Below are positions 43,296 to 53,172 of a stretch of DNA of 64,000 nt, in pieces. The DNA is from Paractinoplanes aksuensis (lineage in GTDB: Bacteria; Actinomycetota; Actinomycetes; Mycobacteriales; Micromonosporaceae), in NCBI RefSeq assembly GCF_024137025.1, contig NZ_JAMYJR010000012.1, forward strand, positions 62,001 through 126,000, written 5' to 3'. Numbering within the stretch: position 1 is the first letter of the stretch; each line of letters opens with the position of its first letter. The notes under the pieces were generated by a model that made no database searches, had not been told where the DNA came from, and saw only the letters and a list, made by a program, of their open reading frames with translations. The position numbers and the translations under genes are program-made.

Positions 43296-46237
43296 CTGAT
43301 CTGGTCGCGATCGGGCCGCGCGTGCTCCACGGGTTCGTGGGGCGCGACGGCTCGATCAACCTGTGGGGCGAGGCCGTCCGTCAGGGGCTTCCGGTCGCCG
43401 TTCCGGCCGCGGCCCTGCCCGCGGGTGAGGCGCGGCCACCGGCCACGCTGGTGTTGCCGTCGACCAGCGCCGGGCCGCTGCCGTCACCCCAGCTCGGGCT
43501 GCCGCCGCGCCGCGGCACGCCGCGACTGCGGGCGTGGCCGGTGCCGGCCGTCGTCGTGCCGTTCGTCGACGACGAGGTGGTCGACGAGTTCGACGGCCGG
43601 GCCGGGGCCTCGGTCACGTGGCTGATCGAGCTGTGCGACTTCGCGGCCGACCTCGTGCGGCGGGGCCGGGTGCTGCCCGCCGTCCATCCGCACGGCCCGG
43701 TCGCCCGGTGGCGGCCCGTGCTCACCGGTTTCGACGCCATCCACCGCAACGACCTGCTGCGGCGGCTGCCCGCGGCGGCCCGGGCCGAACGCGCCCGCCC
43801 CGGCGCCGTGGCCGGCCTGCCCGCCGAGGACGCGCTGGCCGCGGCCCTCGACCGGCTGGTCGACGGCCTGGTCCGCACCCGGCTGGCCGAGTCCGGGGTG
43901 CGGCTGGGCGACGGCTGGCTGGCCGCGCTCACCGGCGAACCGGCCTTCCGGGCCGCGCCGGCCCTGGTCGACGAGCTGAGCGAGCGGCTCGACGCCTGGC
44001 ACACCGACGCCGTGACCGGCGCTGCCGTGCGGCTCTGCTTCCGGCTCAGCCACCTCGACGAGTCCGGGTCCGGCGCGCTCGACCCGCGCCCGGCCTCGGC
44101 CTCGGTCCCGGCCCGCGACTCGTGGCTGCTCGAGTTCCTGCTGCAGGCGGTCGACGAGCCGAGCGCGCTGGTGACCGCGGCCGACGTCTGGCGTGACCGG
44201 TACGCGCCGTTGCGCCGCTGGACCAGTCACCCGCAGGAACGTCTGCTCGGCGGGCTGGGCCGGGCGGCCCGGCTCTACCCCGACCTCGAGGCCGCGCTGC
44301 GCGAGCCGCGCCCGGTCGAGGTGGTGCTCGACACCGAGGGGGCGCACCGGTTCCTCACCCACGCGGCCGCGCTCGAGGCGGCCGGGAACGGCGTGCTGTT
44401 GCCGGCCTGGTGGCGCGACCGGCCCAGCCTCGGGCTCGGCCTGAACGTGCGGCCGCGCGACGCGGTCCCGGCCGTGCTGCGCGACCAGGCGGCCGACCTC
44501 GCCCATATGATCGATTACGACTGGCACCTGGCGCTGGGCGGCCAGATGCTCACCACCGACGAGCTCACCGACCTGGCCCAGGCCAAGGTTCCCCTCGTAC
44601 GGCTGCGGGGTCGCTGGGTCTATCTCGATGCCCAGCGGCTCGATGCCGGGCTGCGCTTCCTCGCGCGCGGCGGCGGCAGCATGACGGCCGGGCGCGCGCT
44701 GCAGACGATCAAGTTGCTGCCGCCGGAAGAGCTGCCGCTGCCGGTGACGGCCAGCAGCGGCGAGGGGTGGGTGGCCGACCTGCTCGCGGGCGATCTGGAG
44801 CAGCGGCTCGAACTGCTCGATCCACCGCCCGATTTGCAGGGCACGCTGCGGCCGTACCAACGCCGGGGTTTTTCGTGGTTGGCCTTTCTCGACTCGCTCG
44901 GGCTGGGCGCGTGCCTCGCCGACGACATGGGCCTGGGCAAGACGATCCAGCTGCTGGCGCTGCTGCTGCACAAGCGGGACGGGCCGGCGTTGCTCATCTG
45001 CCCGCTGTCGGTGCTCGGCAACTGGCAGCGCGAGACCGCCCGGTTCGCGCCCTCGCTGCGCGTGGCGGTGCTGCACGGCGACGAACGCGTCGTCCCGCGC
45101 GATGCCGACCTCGTGCTGACCACCTATGCCACCGCCGTGCGCGACGCCGATGAACTGGCCGCGGTCGAATGGGACAGGGTCGTGCTCGACGAGGCCCAGC
45201 ACGTCAAGAACAGCGCCGGCACGGCCGCGCGGGCCATCCGGCGGTTCCCGTCCCGCATGCGCATCGCGCTGACCGGCACACCGGTCGAGAACAGGCTGGC
45301 CGAGCTGTGGTCGATCCTCGACTACCTGAACCCGGACGTGCTGGCCTCGGCCCACACGTTCCGGGCCCGCTTCGCCGTGCCGATCGAACGCTTCGGCGAC
45401 GAGGACGCGGCCGCGCGGCTGCGCCAGGCCACCCGGCCCTTCATGCTACGGCGCACCAAATCCGACCCGATCCTCATCGACGACCTGCCCGACAAGCGCC
45501 ACGTGCGGCACCTGTGCGGGCTGACCGGCGAACAGAGCACGCTCTACCGGGCCGTCCTCGACGAGATGACGACCAAGCTCGACGAGAGCACCGAGCGCTG
45601 GAACAAGGGCATCGTGCTGGCCGCCATGACCAAGCTCAAACAGGCCTGCGTCCACCCGGCGCTGCTGCTGGGCGACGGCTCCCCGCTGCCCGGCCGCTCG
45701 GGCAAGCTGGAACGCCTCGAAGAGATCCTGGACGGGGCGCTGGCCCGGGGCGAGAGCGCGCTGTGCTTCACGCAGTTCGCCCGCTTCGGGGCGATGCTGA
45801 CGCCGCACCTGGCCGCCCGGTTCGGGGTGCCGGTGCGCTACCTGCACGGCGGCACGTCCCGCAAGGAGAGGGACGCCATGGTGGCCGCGTTCCAGGCCGA
45901 CGAGCGGCCCGGCATCTTCGTGCTCTCGCTCAAGGCCGGCGGCACCGGGCTCAACCTGACCGCGGCCAACCACGTGGTGCACGTCGACCGCTGGTGGAAC
46001 CCGGCCACCGAGGAACAGGCCACCGACCGCGCCTTCCGCATCGGCCAGCAGCGCGACGTGCAGGTGCACACGCTGGTCTGCCTGGGCACGCTCGAGGAAA
46101 GGATCGACCGCCTGCTGGCCGACAAGGGCGTGCTGGCCGCCCGCGTCGTCGGCAACGGCGAGGGGTGGCTGACCGCCCTGTCCACGACCGAGATCCGCGA
46201 CCTGCTGACCCTCGCCCCGGAGGCCATCGTTGACTGA
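43292..46237 (+). CDS. SNF2-family DEAD/DEAH-type helicase
   Basis: ATP-dependent DNA translocase of 981 residues. The N-terminal 500 residues hold the SNF2-associated region seen in bacterial HepA/RapA-like proteins next to SWIM genes. The ATPase core starts near residue 520: Walker A DDMGLGKTIQLLALLL, DEAQH box LDEAQHVKNSAG, motif III LTGTPVENRLAELWSILDYL, then the helicase C domain with GTSRKERDAMVAAFQ, LKAGGTGLNLTAANHVVH and DRAFRIGQ. It starts in the DUF5990 stop (ATGA). It probably remodels DNA-protein complexes in repair or transcription together with the SWIM protein that follows. Confidence 0.93.
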   Translation: MTDLVAIGPRVLHGFVGRDGSINLWGEAVRQGLPVAVPAAALPAGEARPPATLVLPSTSAGPLPSPQLGLPPRRGTPRLRAWPVPAVVVPFVDDEVVDEFDGRAGASVTWLIELCDFAADLVRRGRVLPAVHPHGPVARWRPVLTGFDAIHRNDLLRRLPAAARAERARPGAVAGLPAEDALAAALDRLVDGLVRTRLAESGVRLGDGWLAALTGEPAFRAAPALVDELSERLDAWHTDAVTGAAVRLCFRLSHLDESGSGALDPRPASASVPARDSWLLEFLLQAVDEPSALVTAADVWRDRYAPLRRWTSHPQERLLGGLGRAARLYPDLEAALREPRPVEVVLDTEGAHRFLTHAAALEAAGNGVLLPAWWRDRPSLGLGLNVRPRDAVPAVLRDQAADLAHMIDYDWHLALGGQMLTTDELTDLAQAKVPLVRLRGRWVYLDAQRLDAGLRFLARGGGSMTAGRALQTIKLLPPEELPLPVTASSGEGWVADLLAGDLEQRLELLDPPPDLQGTLRPYQRRGFSWLAFLDSLGLGACLADDMGLGKTIQLLALLLHKRDGPALLICPLSVLGNWQRETARFAPSLRVAVLHGDERVVPRDADLVLTTYATAVRDADELAAVEWDRVVLDEAQHVKNSAGTAARAIRRFPSRMRIALTGTPVENRLAELWSILDYLNPDVLASAHTFRARFAVPIERFGDEDAAARLRQATRPFMLRRTKSDPILIDDLPDKRHVRHLCGLTGEQSTLYRAVLDEMTTKLDESTERWNKGIVLAAMTKLKQACVHPALLLGDGSPLPGRSGKLERLEEILDGALARGESALCFTQFARFGAMLTPHLAARFGVPVRYLHGGTSRKERDAMVAAFQADERPGIFVLSLKAGGTGLNLTAANHVVHVDRWWNPATEEQATDRAFRIGQQRDVQVHTLVCLGTLEERIDRLLADKGVLAARVVGNGEGWLTALSTTEIRDLLTLAPEAIVD

Positions 46238-46283
46238 CGCCGCCCTCCGAATTGCTCGCCCCGCTGCCCCACTCGCCGTCGAC

Positions 46284-46427
46284 GTTCCTGCTGGGGCGGC
46301 CCTGCCGCTGTCGGCGTTTCCGTCGGGCCGACCATTCGCAAGGCGGCGTTTCCGCGTTCCTACTGGGGCGGCCCTGCCGCTGCCGGCGTTTCCGCCGGGC
46401 CGACCATTCGCAAGGCGGCGTTTCCGC
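46284..46427 (+). repeat. 72-bp tandem duplication between SNF2 and SWIM genes
   Basis: Two 72-bp units (46284-46355 and 46356-46427) are nearly identical, and a shorter diverged third copy follows to about 46480. Both share TTCCTNCTGGGGCGGCC at the start and AAGGCGGCGTTTCCGC at the end. The period is a multiple of three, so several frames stay open across it, giving Arg/Cys-rich or Ala/Pro-rich peptides that look non-native. The array fills the 293-bp gap where closely spaced genes would be expected. Confidence 0.88.
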
Positions 46428-46530
46428 CGGGGCGACCTTTCCGCTGCCGGCGTTCCCGGCGGGCCGATCGGAGCTCGCCGCCTGCTTCCTCGGCCTGTGG
46501 CCCCTTTCCTCTCGCGGGTGGGGGTTCGTG

Positions 46531-47364
46531 GTGAGTGACGATCGGCTGGCGGTCGCGTTCCTCGGGACGTTCGAGTCGTTGCGGATGGGGCCGACGTTCG
46601 CGCGGGGGCGGCGGGACGAGCGGTCGGGGCACGTGCGCAGCCTGACCATCTCGAGCAGCCTGGTGGTCGCGCAGGTGCGCGGGCCCGAGGACCCGCGGGC
46701 GTTCCGGGCGCGGATCGCGGTGCGGGCGTTCGGGGCGTCCGAGTGGGCGGCGCTGGAAGAGGCGATGGCGAGCGAGGCGCGATTTGCGGCCTCGCTGCTG
46801 GGCGGACGAATGCCGGACGGGATCGCCGACGTGTTCGCCGCGGCCGGGCTCAGCCTGGTGCCGTTGTCGCTCGACGAAGTGGCGATGGACTGCTCGTGCG
46901 AGCGCTGGCCGATGCCGTGCGTGCATCTCGCGGCTACCTGTTACGCGGTGGCCCGCAGTTTCCAGGAGGACCCGTTCGGCGCTTTCACGTGGCGGGGGCG
47001 CGGGCGGGACGAGTTGCTGGTCCATTTGCGCGAACTCCGCAGCGCTCACGCGGTCGCTGCCTCCTCTTCGGGGAGCGGAGCGGCGGGCGGTCATGGCGCG
47101 GGCTCCTCGGTGGGCGGTTACGGCGCGGGCTCGTCGGCGGGCGCGCGGACCGATGAGCCTGCGGGGTCGGGCGAGGACCTCGGCGAGGTGGACCACTTCT
47201 GGGGGAGCGCGGGGCCGGCGGCGGTGCCGGTCGGTGGACGACCGGGGGCGGTGAGCCGGCCGGACGCCCTGCTCGACCAGCTTGATCCACCGCCGTTGGC
47301 CGAGGCCGGGCGGCCGATCGTCGAGGTGCTGCGGCCCGCTTATCGGGCCCTGCCGGACGAATAG
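46531..47364 (+). CDS. SWIM zinc-finger protein
   Basis: Protein of 277 residues from the GTG at 46531. The SWIM motif is CSC-x6-PCVH (MDCSCERWPMPCVHLAATCYAVA region, near residue 125), which binds zinc and is paired with SNF2 ATPases. The preceding FARGRRDERSGHVRSLTI segment is the usual family N-terminus. Typical relatives have a Trp-Trp motif before this; here it is absent or replaced (VSDDRLAVAFLGTFESL). The start could lie upstream in the tandem repeats, but that sequence is unlike the family. A Gly/Ser-rich linker (SSSGSGAAGGHGAGSS) precedes the C-terminal end. Function unknown beyond the pairing. Confidence 0.8.
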   Translation: MSDDRLAVAFLGTFESLRMGPTFARGRRDERSGHVRSLTISSSLVVAQVRGPEDPRAFRARIAVRAFGASEWAALEEAMASEARFAASLLGGRMPDGIADVFAAAGLSLVPLSLDEVAMDCSCERWPMPCVHLAATCYAVARSFQEDPFGAFTWRGRGRDELLVHLRELRSAHAVAASSSGSGAAGGHGAGSSVGGYGAGSSAGARTDEPAGSGEDLGEVDHFWGSAGPAAVPVGGRPGAVSRPDALLDQLDPPPLAEAGRPIVEVLRPAYRALPDE

Positions 47365-47399
47365 GCCGGGCGCCTGACTGGTTGGATTAATCCCTTAGT

Positions 47400-47414
47400 A
47401 GGGCTTTCGTCCCT
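47400..47414. promoter_or_regulatory. Hyphenated palindrome AGGGC-TTTCG-TCCCT ahead of the RGD-repeat gene
   Basis: AGGGCTTTCGTCCCT has AGGG/CCCT arms about a TTTCG centre, 92 bases before the start at 47507. GGATTAATCC, a perfect 10-bp palindrome, precedes it at 47384-47393. Both resemble response-regulator binding sites. No clear -10/-35 is visible in the gap 47365-47506. Confidence 0.35.
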
Positions 47415-47506
47415 GATGAAGTAAGTGCTGTGGAAATACACGGTTACGTGCTGCGTAGGTGATCTTCTTCTCGCGACGTGATGTCTTGGCGAGAAAAAGG
47501 TGTGAA

Positions 47507-50034
<2,528 letters not shown>

Positions 50035-50404
50035 GCCCACTGCCCATCCTTCACCCACAAAATTCCGACCCAGGAACTGTACTGAGCCCTCGTGACCATC
50101 GACCGCTCGCGTCCCTCGGCAAGAGCTTCCCACCAATTTCCCCTCGCGCCCGACCCTGTGGACAACGGCCGTGCCGGTTCGCCGCCCTGTGGAAAACTCG
50201 GCGCGAAATTCGGCGCTGTCTTTAGGGTGGGGGCTCCCCCAGGGCGGGTGGGCTGGCGGCTGCGAGCCGATGGGCTGGGGGCGGCGGGCCGACGTGCGGC
50301 AGGCGGTGGCTGGGCGGCGCGCCGAAGGGCTGGGGAGCGGCGGGCCCACGAGCGGCGGGCCCACGAGCGGCGGGCGGTGGGCTGGTTGCGGCTGGTGGCG
50401 CGCT
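50035..50404. other. Intergenic region with two DnaA-box-like sequences
   Basis: No convincing gene. TGTGGACAA (50157-50165) is an exact complement of the actinobacterial DnaA box TTGTCCACA, and TGTGGAAAA (50188-50196) is one base off, 31 bases apart and in the same orientation. The rest is GC-rich, with a 15-bp tandem repeat near 50335. Confidence 0.55.
50335..50376. repeat. Short 15-bp tandem repeat
   Basis: GAGCGGCGGGCCCAC occurs twice in tandem (50335-50349, 50350-50364), then a 12-base partial copy to 50376, just before the LysR gene end. Confidence 0.85.
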
Positions 50405-51316
50405 TCAGGCGAGGACGGGTAGGGCGGCGACGGTGTCGTGCAGGGCTCGGACCAGGGCGTCGGTCAGGGGGTTGGGGCGGCGGCGTGGGGTGACGATGCC
50501 GATGTAGCGGCACGGGCACGGTGGGGCCAGCGGCACCGCGGCCAGGCCGGGCTGGGCACCGGCCGTCAGCGCGACCTGCGGGATCATGCTGATGCCGACC
50601 TCGGCCCGGACCAGGGACTGGGCGAAGATGTAGTCCGTGCCGCGGCACGCCGTGCGGATCTCGAAGCCGGCCAGGGCCGCGTAGTGGCCGAGCATGTCGA
50701 CGATCTCGAGGCAGCCGTGGACCCAGCGCTCCTCGGCCAGTTCGGCGATCGTCAGCGATTCGCGCGCGGCCAGGGGGTGGGCGGCCGGCAGCACGATCCA
50801 CATGGGGTCGTCCAGCAGTGGGGCGTAGGCCAGACCGGAGCGGTCTCCCGGTCGTACGGGGGGAATCTCGTCGAAGTGGTAGACGAGCGCGAGGTCGGCC
50901 GCGCCGGAGCGCACGAGGGGCAGGGCGTCCTCGGGGTCGTTCTCGAGGACGGTGAACTCGACGCCTGGGCGTTCGGCCGCGAAGCGGGTCAAAGCCGCGG
51001 GCAGCAGGCCCTGGCCGCCGCTGGTGAACGTCGCGACGGTCAGGCTGTCGGCCTGGCCCAGGCGGGCGATCTCGCGTTCGGCGTGGGCCAGTTCGGCTGC
51101 TATCGCCTCGCCCGCCTCGACCAGCACGCGGCCGGCGGCGGTGAGCTCGACGCCGCGTGTGCTGCGGAGCACGACGGCCGCCCCGAGTTCGCGTTCCAGG
51201 GCTGCGACCTGCTGGGACACGGCCGATGGGGTCAACCGGAGCGAGGTCGCGGCCTGGTTGAAGCTGCCCAGCCGCGCCACCTCGCGGAGAACGGCCACCC
51301 GGCGCACGTCGATCAT
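50405..51316 (-). CDS. LysR-family transcriptional regulator
   Basis: LysR-type regulator of 303 residues. The winged helix-turn-helix is MIDVRRVAVLREVARLGSFNQAATSL... with LTPSAVSQQVAALERELG (residues about 4-60), followed by a substrate-binding domain with two lobes (DSLTVATFTSGGQGLLPAAL; PGVEFTVLENDPEDALPLVRSG). It is divergent from the EamA transporter gene, 70 bases apart, the classical arrangement for a LysR regulator and its target. The start codon is ATG at 51316. The effector is unknown; it may be an amino acid or metabolite exported by the transporter. Confidence 0.92.
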   Translation of the reverse strand: MIDVRRVAVLREVARLGSFNQAATSLRLTPSAVSQQVAALERELGAAVVLRSTRGVELTAAGRVLVEAGEAIAAELAHAEREIARLGQADSLTVATFTSGGQGLLPAALTRFAAERPGVEFTVLENDPEDALPLVRSGAADLALVYHFDEIPPVRPGDRSGLAYAPLLDDPMWIVLPAAHPLAARESLTIAELAEERWVHGCLEIVDMLGHYAALAGFEIRTACRGTDYIFAQSLVRAEVGISMIPQVALTAGAQPGLAAVPLAPPCPCRYIGIVTPRRRPNPLTDALVRALHDTVAALPVLA

Positions 51317-51348
51317 AAGCTCACCTAATCACCACATCAGCAAGTCAG

Positions 51349-51366
51349 TACTACCGCTTACTACCG
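51349..51366. promoter_or_regulatory. Direct repeat TACTACCG in the LysR/EamA gap
   Basis: TACTACCG occurs at 51349-51356 and 51359-51366, a 10-bp period that places both copies on one face of the helix. It lies just upstream of the EamA start (51387) and may be part of the regulator's or polymerase's binding site. Confidence 0.45.
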
Positions 51367-51386
51367 TACGGGAGCAGGGTCGAGGT

Positions 51387-52289
51387 GTGAATCGACGCGC
51401 CTGGTTTCTCTTCCTCGTGGTCTCGGTGCTCTGGGGCATCCCGTACTTCCTGATCAAGATCGCCATCGAGGACCTGTCGCCGCTGCTCGTGGTCTTCGGC
51501 CGGGTCGCCATCGCCGCGCTGGTGCTGCTGCCCATCGCGGCCGCCCGCGGCTCGCTGGCCAGCCTGCGCGGGCGCATGGGCCCCGTGATCGTGCTGGCCT
51601 TCGTGCACATCCTCGGGCCGTTCCTGCTCATCACCCACGGCGAGACGCACATCAGCTCCTCGCTGACCGGCCTGCTCATCGCCGTCGAGCCGGTGGCGAT
51701 CGCGCTGCTCATGGCCCGCACCGAGCGGCTCACCCGGATCCGCGTGGCCGGCCTGGTCCTCGGCTTCGGGGGCGTGGCCCTGCTGGTCGGGCTCGACCTC
51801 TCCGGCGACCGCCTCGGGCTGCTCGGCGCGGGCATGGTGCTGGTCGCCGCGATCAGCTACGCGGTGGCCACGATGCTCGTGCAGCGCCGCCTGTCCGACG
51901 TGCCGACCGAGTCGCTGGTCGGCGCCACGACCGGCATCACCGCGCTGGCCCTGCTCCCGTTCACGGCCTTCGCATTGCCGACCCAGCCCGTACGCACGGA
52001 GGCCTGGGCTTCTCTGGCCGTCCTCGGCTTGTTCTGCACGGCGCTGGCCCTGCTCGCCTTCTACCAGCTCATCGGCCAGGTCGGCTCGACCCGGGCCGGC
52101 CTGGTCACCTACGTGAACCCGGTGGTGGCCGTCCTGCTCGGCGTGGCGCTGCTCGACGAGCACTTCGGCCTCAGCACGATCGCCGGGTTCGCCCTGGTCG
52201 CGGCCGGCTGCTGGCTCTCGACCCGCCCGGTCCCGGTCGCGCCGCTGCCGGTGCCCAGCGCCGCCATGGCCGGGGAGCGCGCGGTGTAA
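51387..52289 (+). CDS. EamA-family (DMT) transporter
   Basis: Membrane exporter of 300 residues with ten predicted spans in two EamA repeats: first repeat from [20 protein letters not shown], second from [20 protein letters not shown]. Motifs [16 protein letters not shown] and [21 protein letters not shown] are characteristic of the family. It probably exports an amino acid, its derivative or another small metabolite. The GTG start at 51387 follows the purine-rich GGGTCGAGGT; the frame is open farther upstream, but that stretch overlaps the LysR gene. Regulation by the divergent LysR is likely. Confidence 0.88.
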   Translation: MNRRAWFLFLVVSVLWGIPYFLIKIAIEDLSPLLVVFGRVAIAALVLLPIAAARGSLASLRGRMGPVIVLAFVHILGPFLLITHGETHISSSLTGLLIAVEPVAIALLMARTERLTRIRVAGLVLGFGGVALLVGLDLSGDRLGLLGAGMVLVAAISYAVATMLVQRRLSDVPTESLVGATTGITALALLPFTAFALPTQPVRTEAWASLAVLGLFCTALALLAFYQLIGQVGSTRAGLVTYVNPVVAVLLGVALLDEHFGLSTIAGFALVAAGCWLSTRPVPVAPLPVPSAAMAGERAV

Positions 52290-52320
52290 CGATCGTGGCC
52301 CCTGGGCACCACAAGGACAG

Positions 52321-52363
52321 GCGAGGCCGAGCGACCCTGCGCCAGCGGGCCGCTCGGCCTCGC
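52321..52363 (+). terminator. Terminator hairpin after EamA
   Basis: A perfect 13-bp inverted repeat (GCGAGGCCGAGCG and CGCTCGGCCTCGC) with a 17-base loop, 31 bases after the transporter stop. Confidence 0.75.
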
Positions 52364-52385
52364 CGCCGTTCGTCAACACATCGAT

Positions 52386-52427
52386 GTTCACCTGGTCTTT
52401 TTCGCTGTTGATCGGCATAAGGTGAAC
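52386..52427 (+). promoter_or_regulatory. Inverted repeat GTTCACCT...AGGTGAAC before the SDR gene
   Basis: GTTCACCT (52386-52393) and AGGTGAAC (52420-52427) are perfect complements, 26 bases apart, flanking the probable promoter and overlapping the ribosome site of the dehydrogenase gene. It may be an operator pair or a 5' RNA hairpin that masks the ribosome site. Confidence 0.45.
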
Positions 52428-52430
52428 GAC

Positions 52431-53168
52431 ATGGGGCGGCGGATTCTGATCACGGGGGCTCGGCGCGGCATCGGGGCGGCCATCGCCGTCGGGCTGGCCC
52501 GGCCCGGGCACAAGCTGTGGCTGCATCACCTGGCCGCCGCCGACGAGGCCGAGAACGTGGCCCGGCTCTGCCGTGACCTCGGCGCCGAGGCGACGCTGCT
52601 CGACGCCGACCTGAGCGACCCGGGCGCGGTCCGCGAACTGGCCGAGCGGGCCGGGGCGATCGACGTGCTGGTCAACAACGCGGCCAAGGCCTCCAACGTG
52701 GACTTCGCCGAATTGCCGCTGGCCGAGTGGCAGCAGACGTTCGCGGTCAACGTCACCGCGCCGATGCTGCTGGCCCAGGCGCTCAGCGCGGGCATGGCCG
52801 AGCGGGGCTGGGGGCGCATCGTCAACGTGGTCTCGCCGACCGTGCGGATGGGTGGCCCGTCCGGCCCGGCCTACGTGTCGAGCAAGGCGGCGCTGATCGG
52901 GCTGACCCGGTCGCTGGCCCGCGCGCTCGGCCCGGCCGGGATCACCGTCAACGCGCTGTCGCCGGGCGCCATCCGCACCGAGGGTGAGGCCGAGTTGGCC
53001 GCGGGCCGGGACGCCGAGGCGCACGCGCCGTTGCTGGCCACCCAGGCCCTGCCGCGCGCGCTGGTCCCGGAGGACCTGGTCGCCACCGTGCGGTTGCTGG
53101 TGTCGGAGGGCTCGGGCGCGCTCACCGGGCAGGTGCTCGAGGTCGGCGGCGGCCTGGTCTTCCGCTGA
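52431..53168 (+). CDS. Short-chain dehydrogenase/reductase (FabG-like)
   Basis: NAD(P)-dependent oxidoreductase of 245 residues. It has TGARRGIGAAIA, the DVLVNNAAKA motif, a Ser in VVSPTV and the catalytic pair in PAYVSSK, all in classical spacing, and ends with the usual GQVLEVGGGLVFR. The start is the ATG at 52431, 6 bases after AAGGTG; the GTG at 52422 is an alternative. It resembles 3-oxoacyl reductases, but no fatty-acid or polyketide genes are nearby, so its substrate is unknown. It is convergent with the MMPL gene, 4 bases apart. Confidence 0.9.
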   Translation: MGRRILITGARRGIGAAIAVGLARPGHKLWLHHLAAADEAENVARLCRDLGAEATLLDADLSDPGAVRELAERAGAIDVLVNNAAKASNVDFAELPLAEWQQTFAVNVTAPMLLAQALSAGMAERGWGRIVNVVSPTVRMGGPSGPAYVSSKAALIGLTRSLARALGPAGITVNALSPGAIRTEGEAELAAGRDAEAHAPLLATQALPRALVPEDLVATVRLLVSEGSGALTGQVLEVGGGLVFR

Positions 53169-53172
53169 GGTC

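Noticed and set aside
50157..50196. Chromosomal origin of replication
   Set aside because: Only two box-like sequences, no dnaA/dnaN genes and no AT-rich unwinding region.
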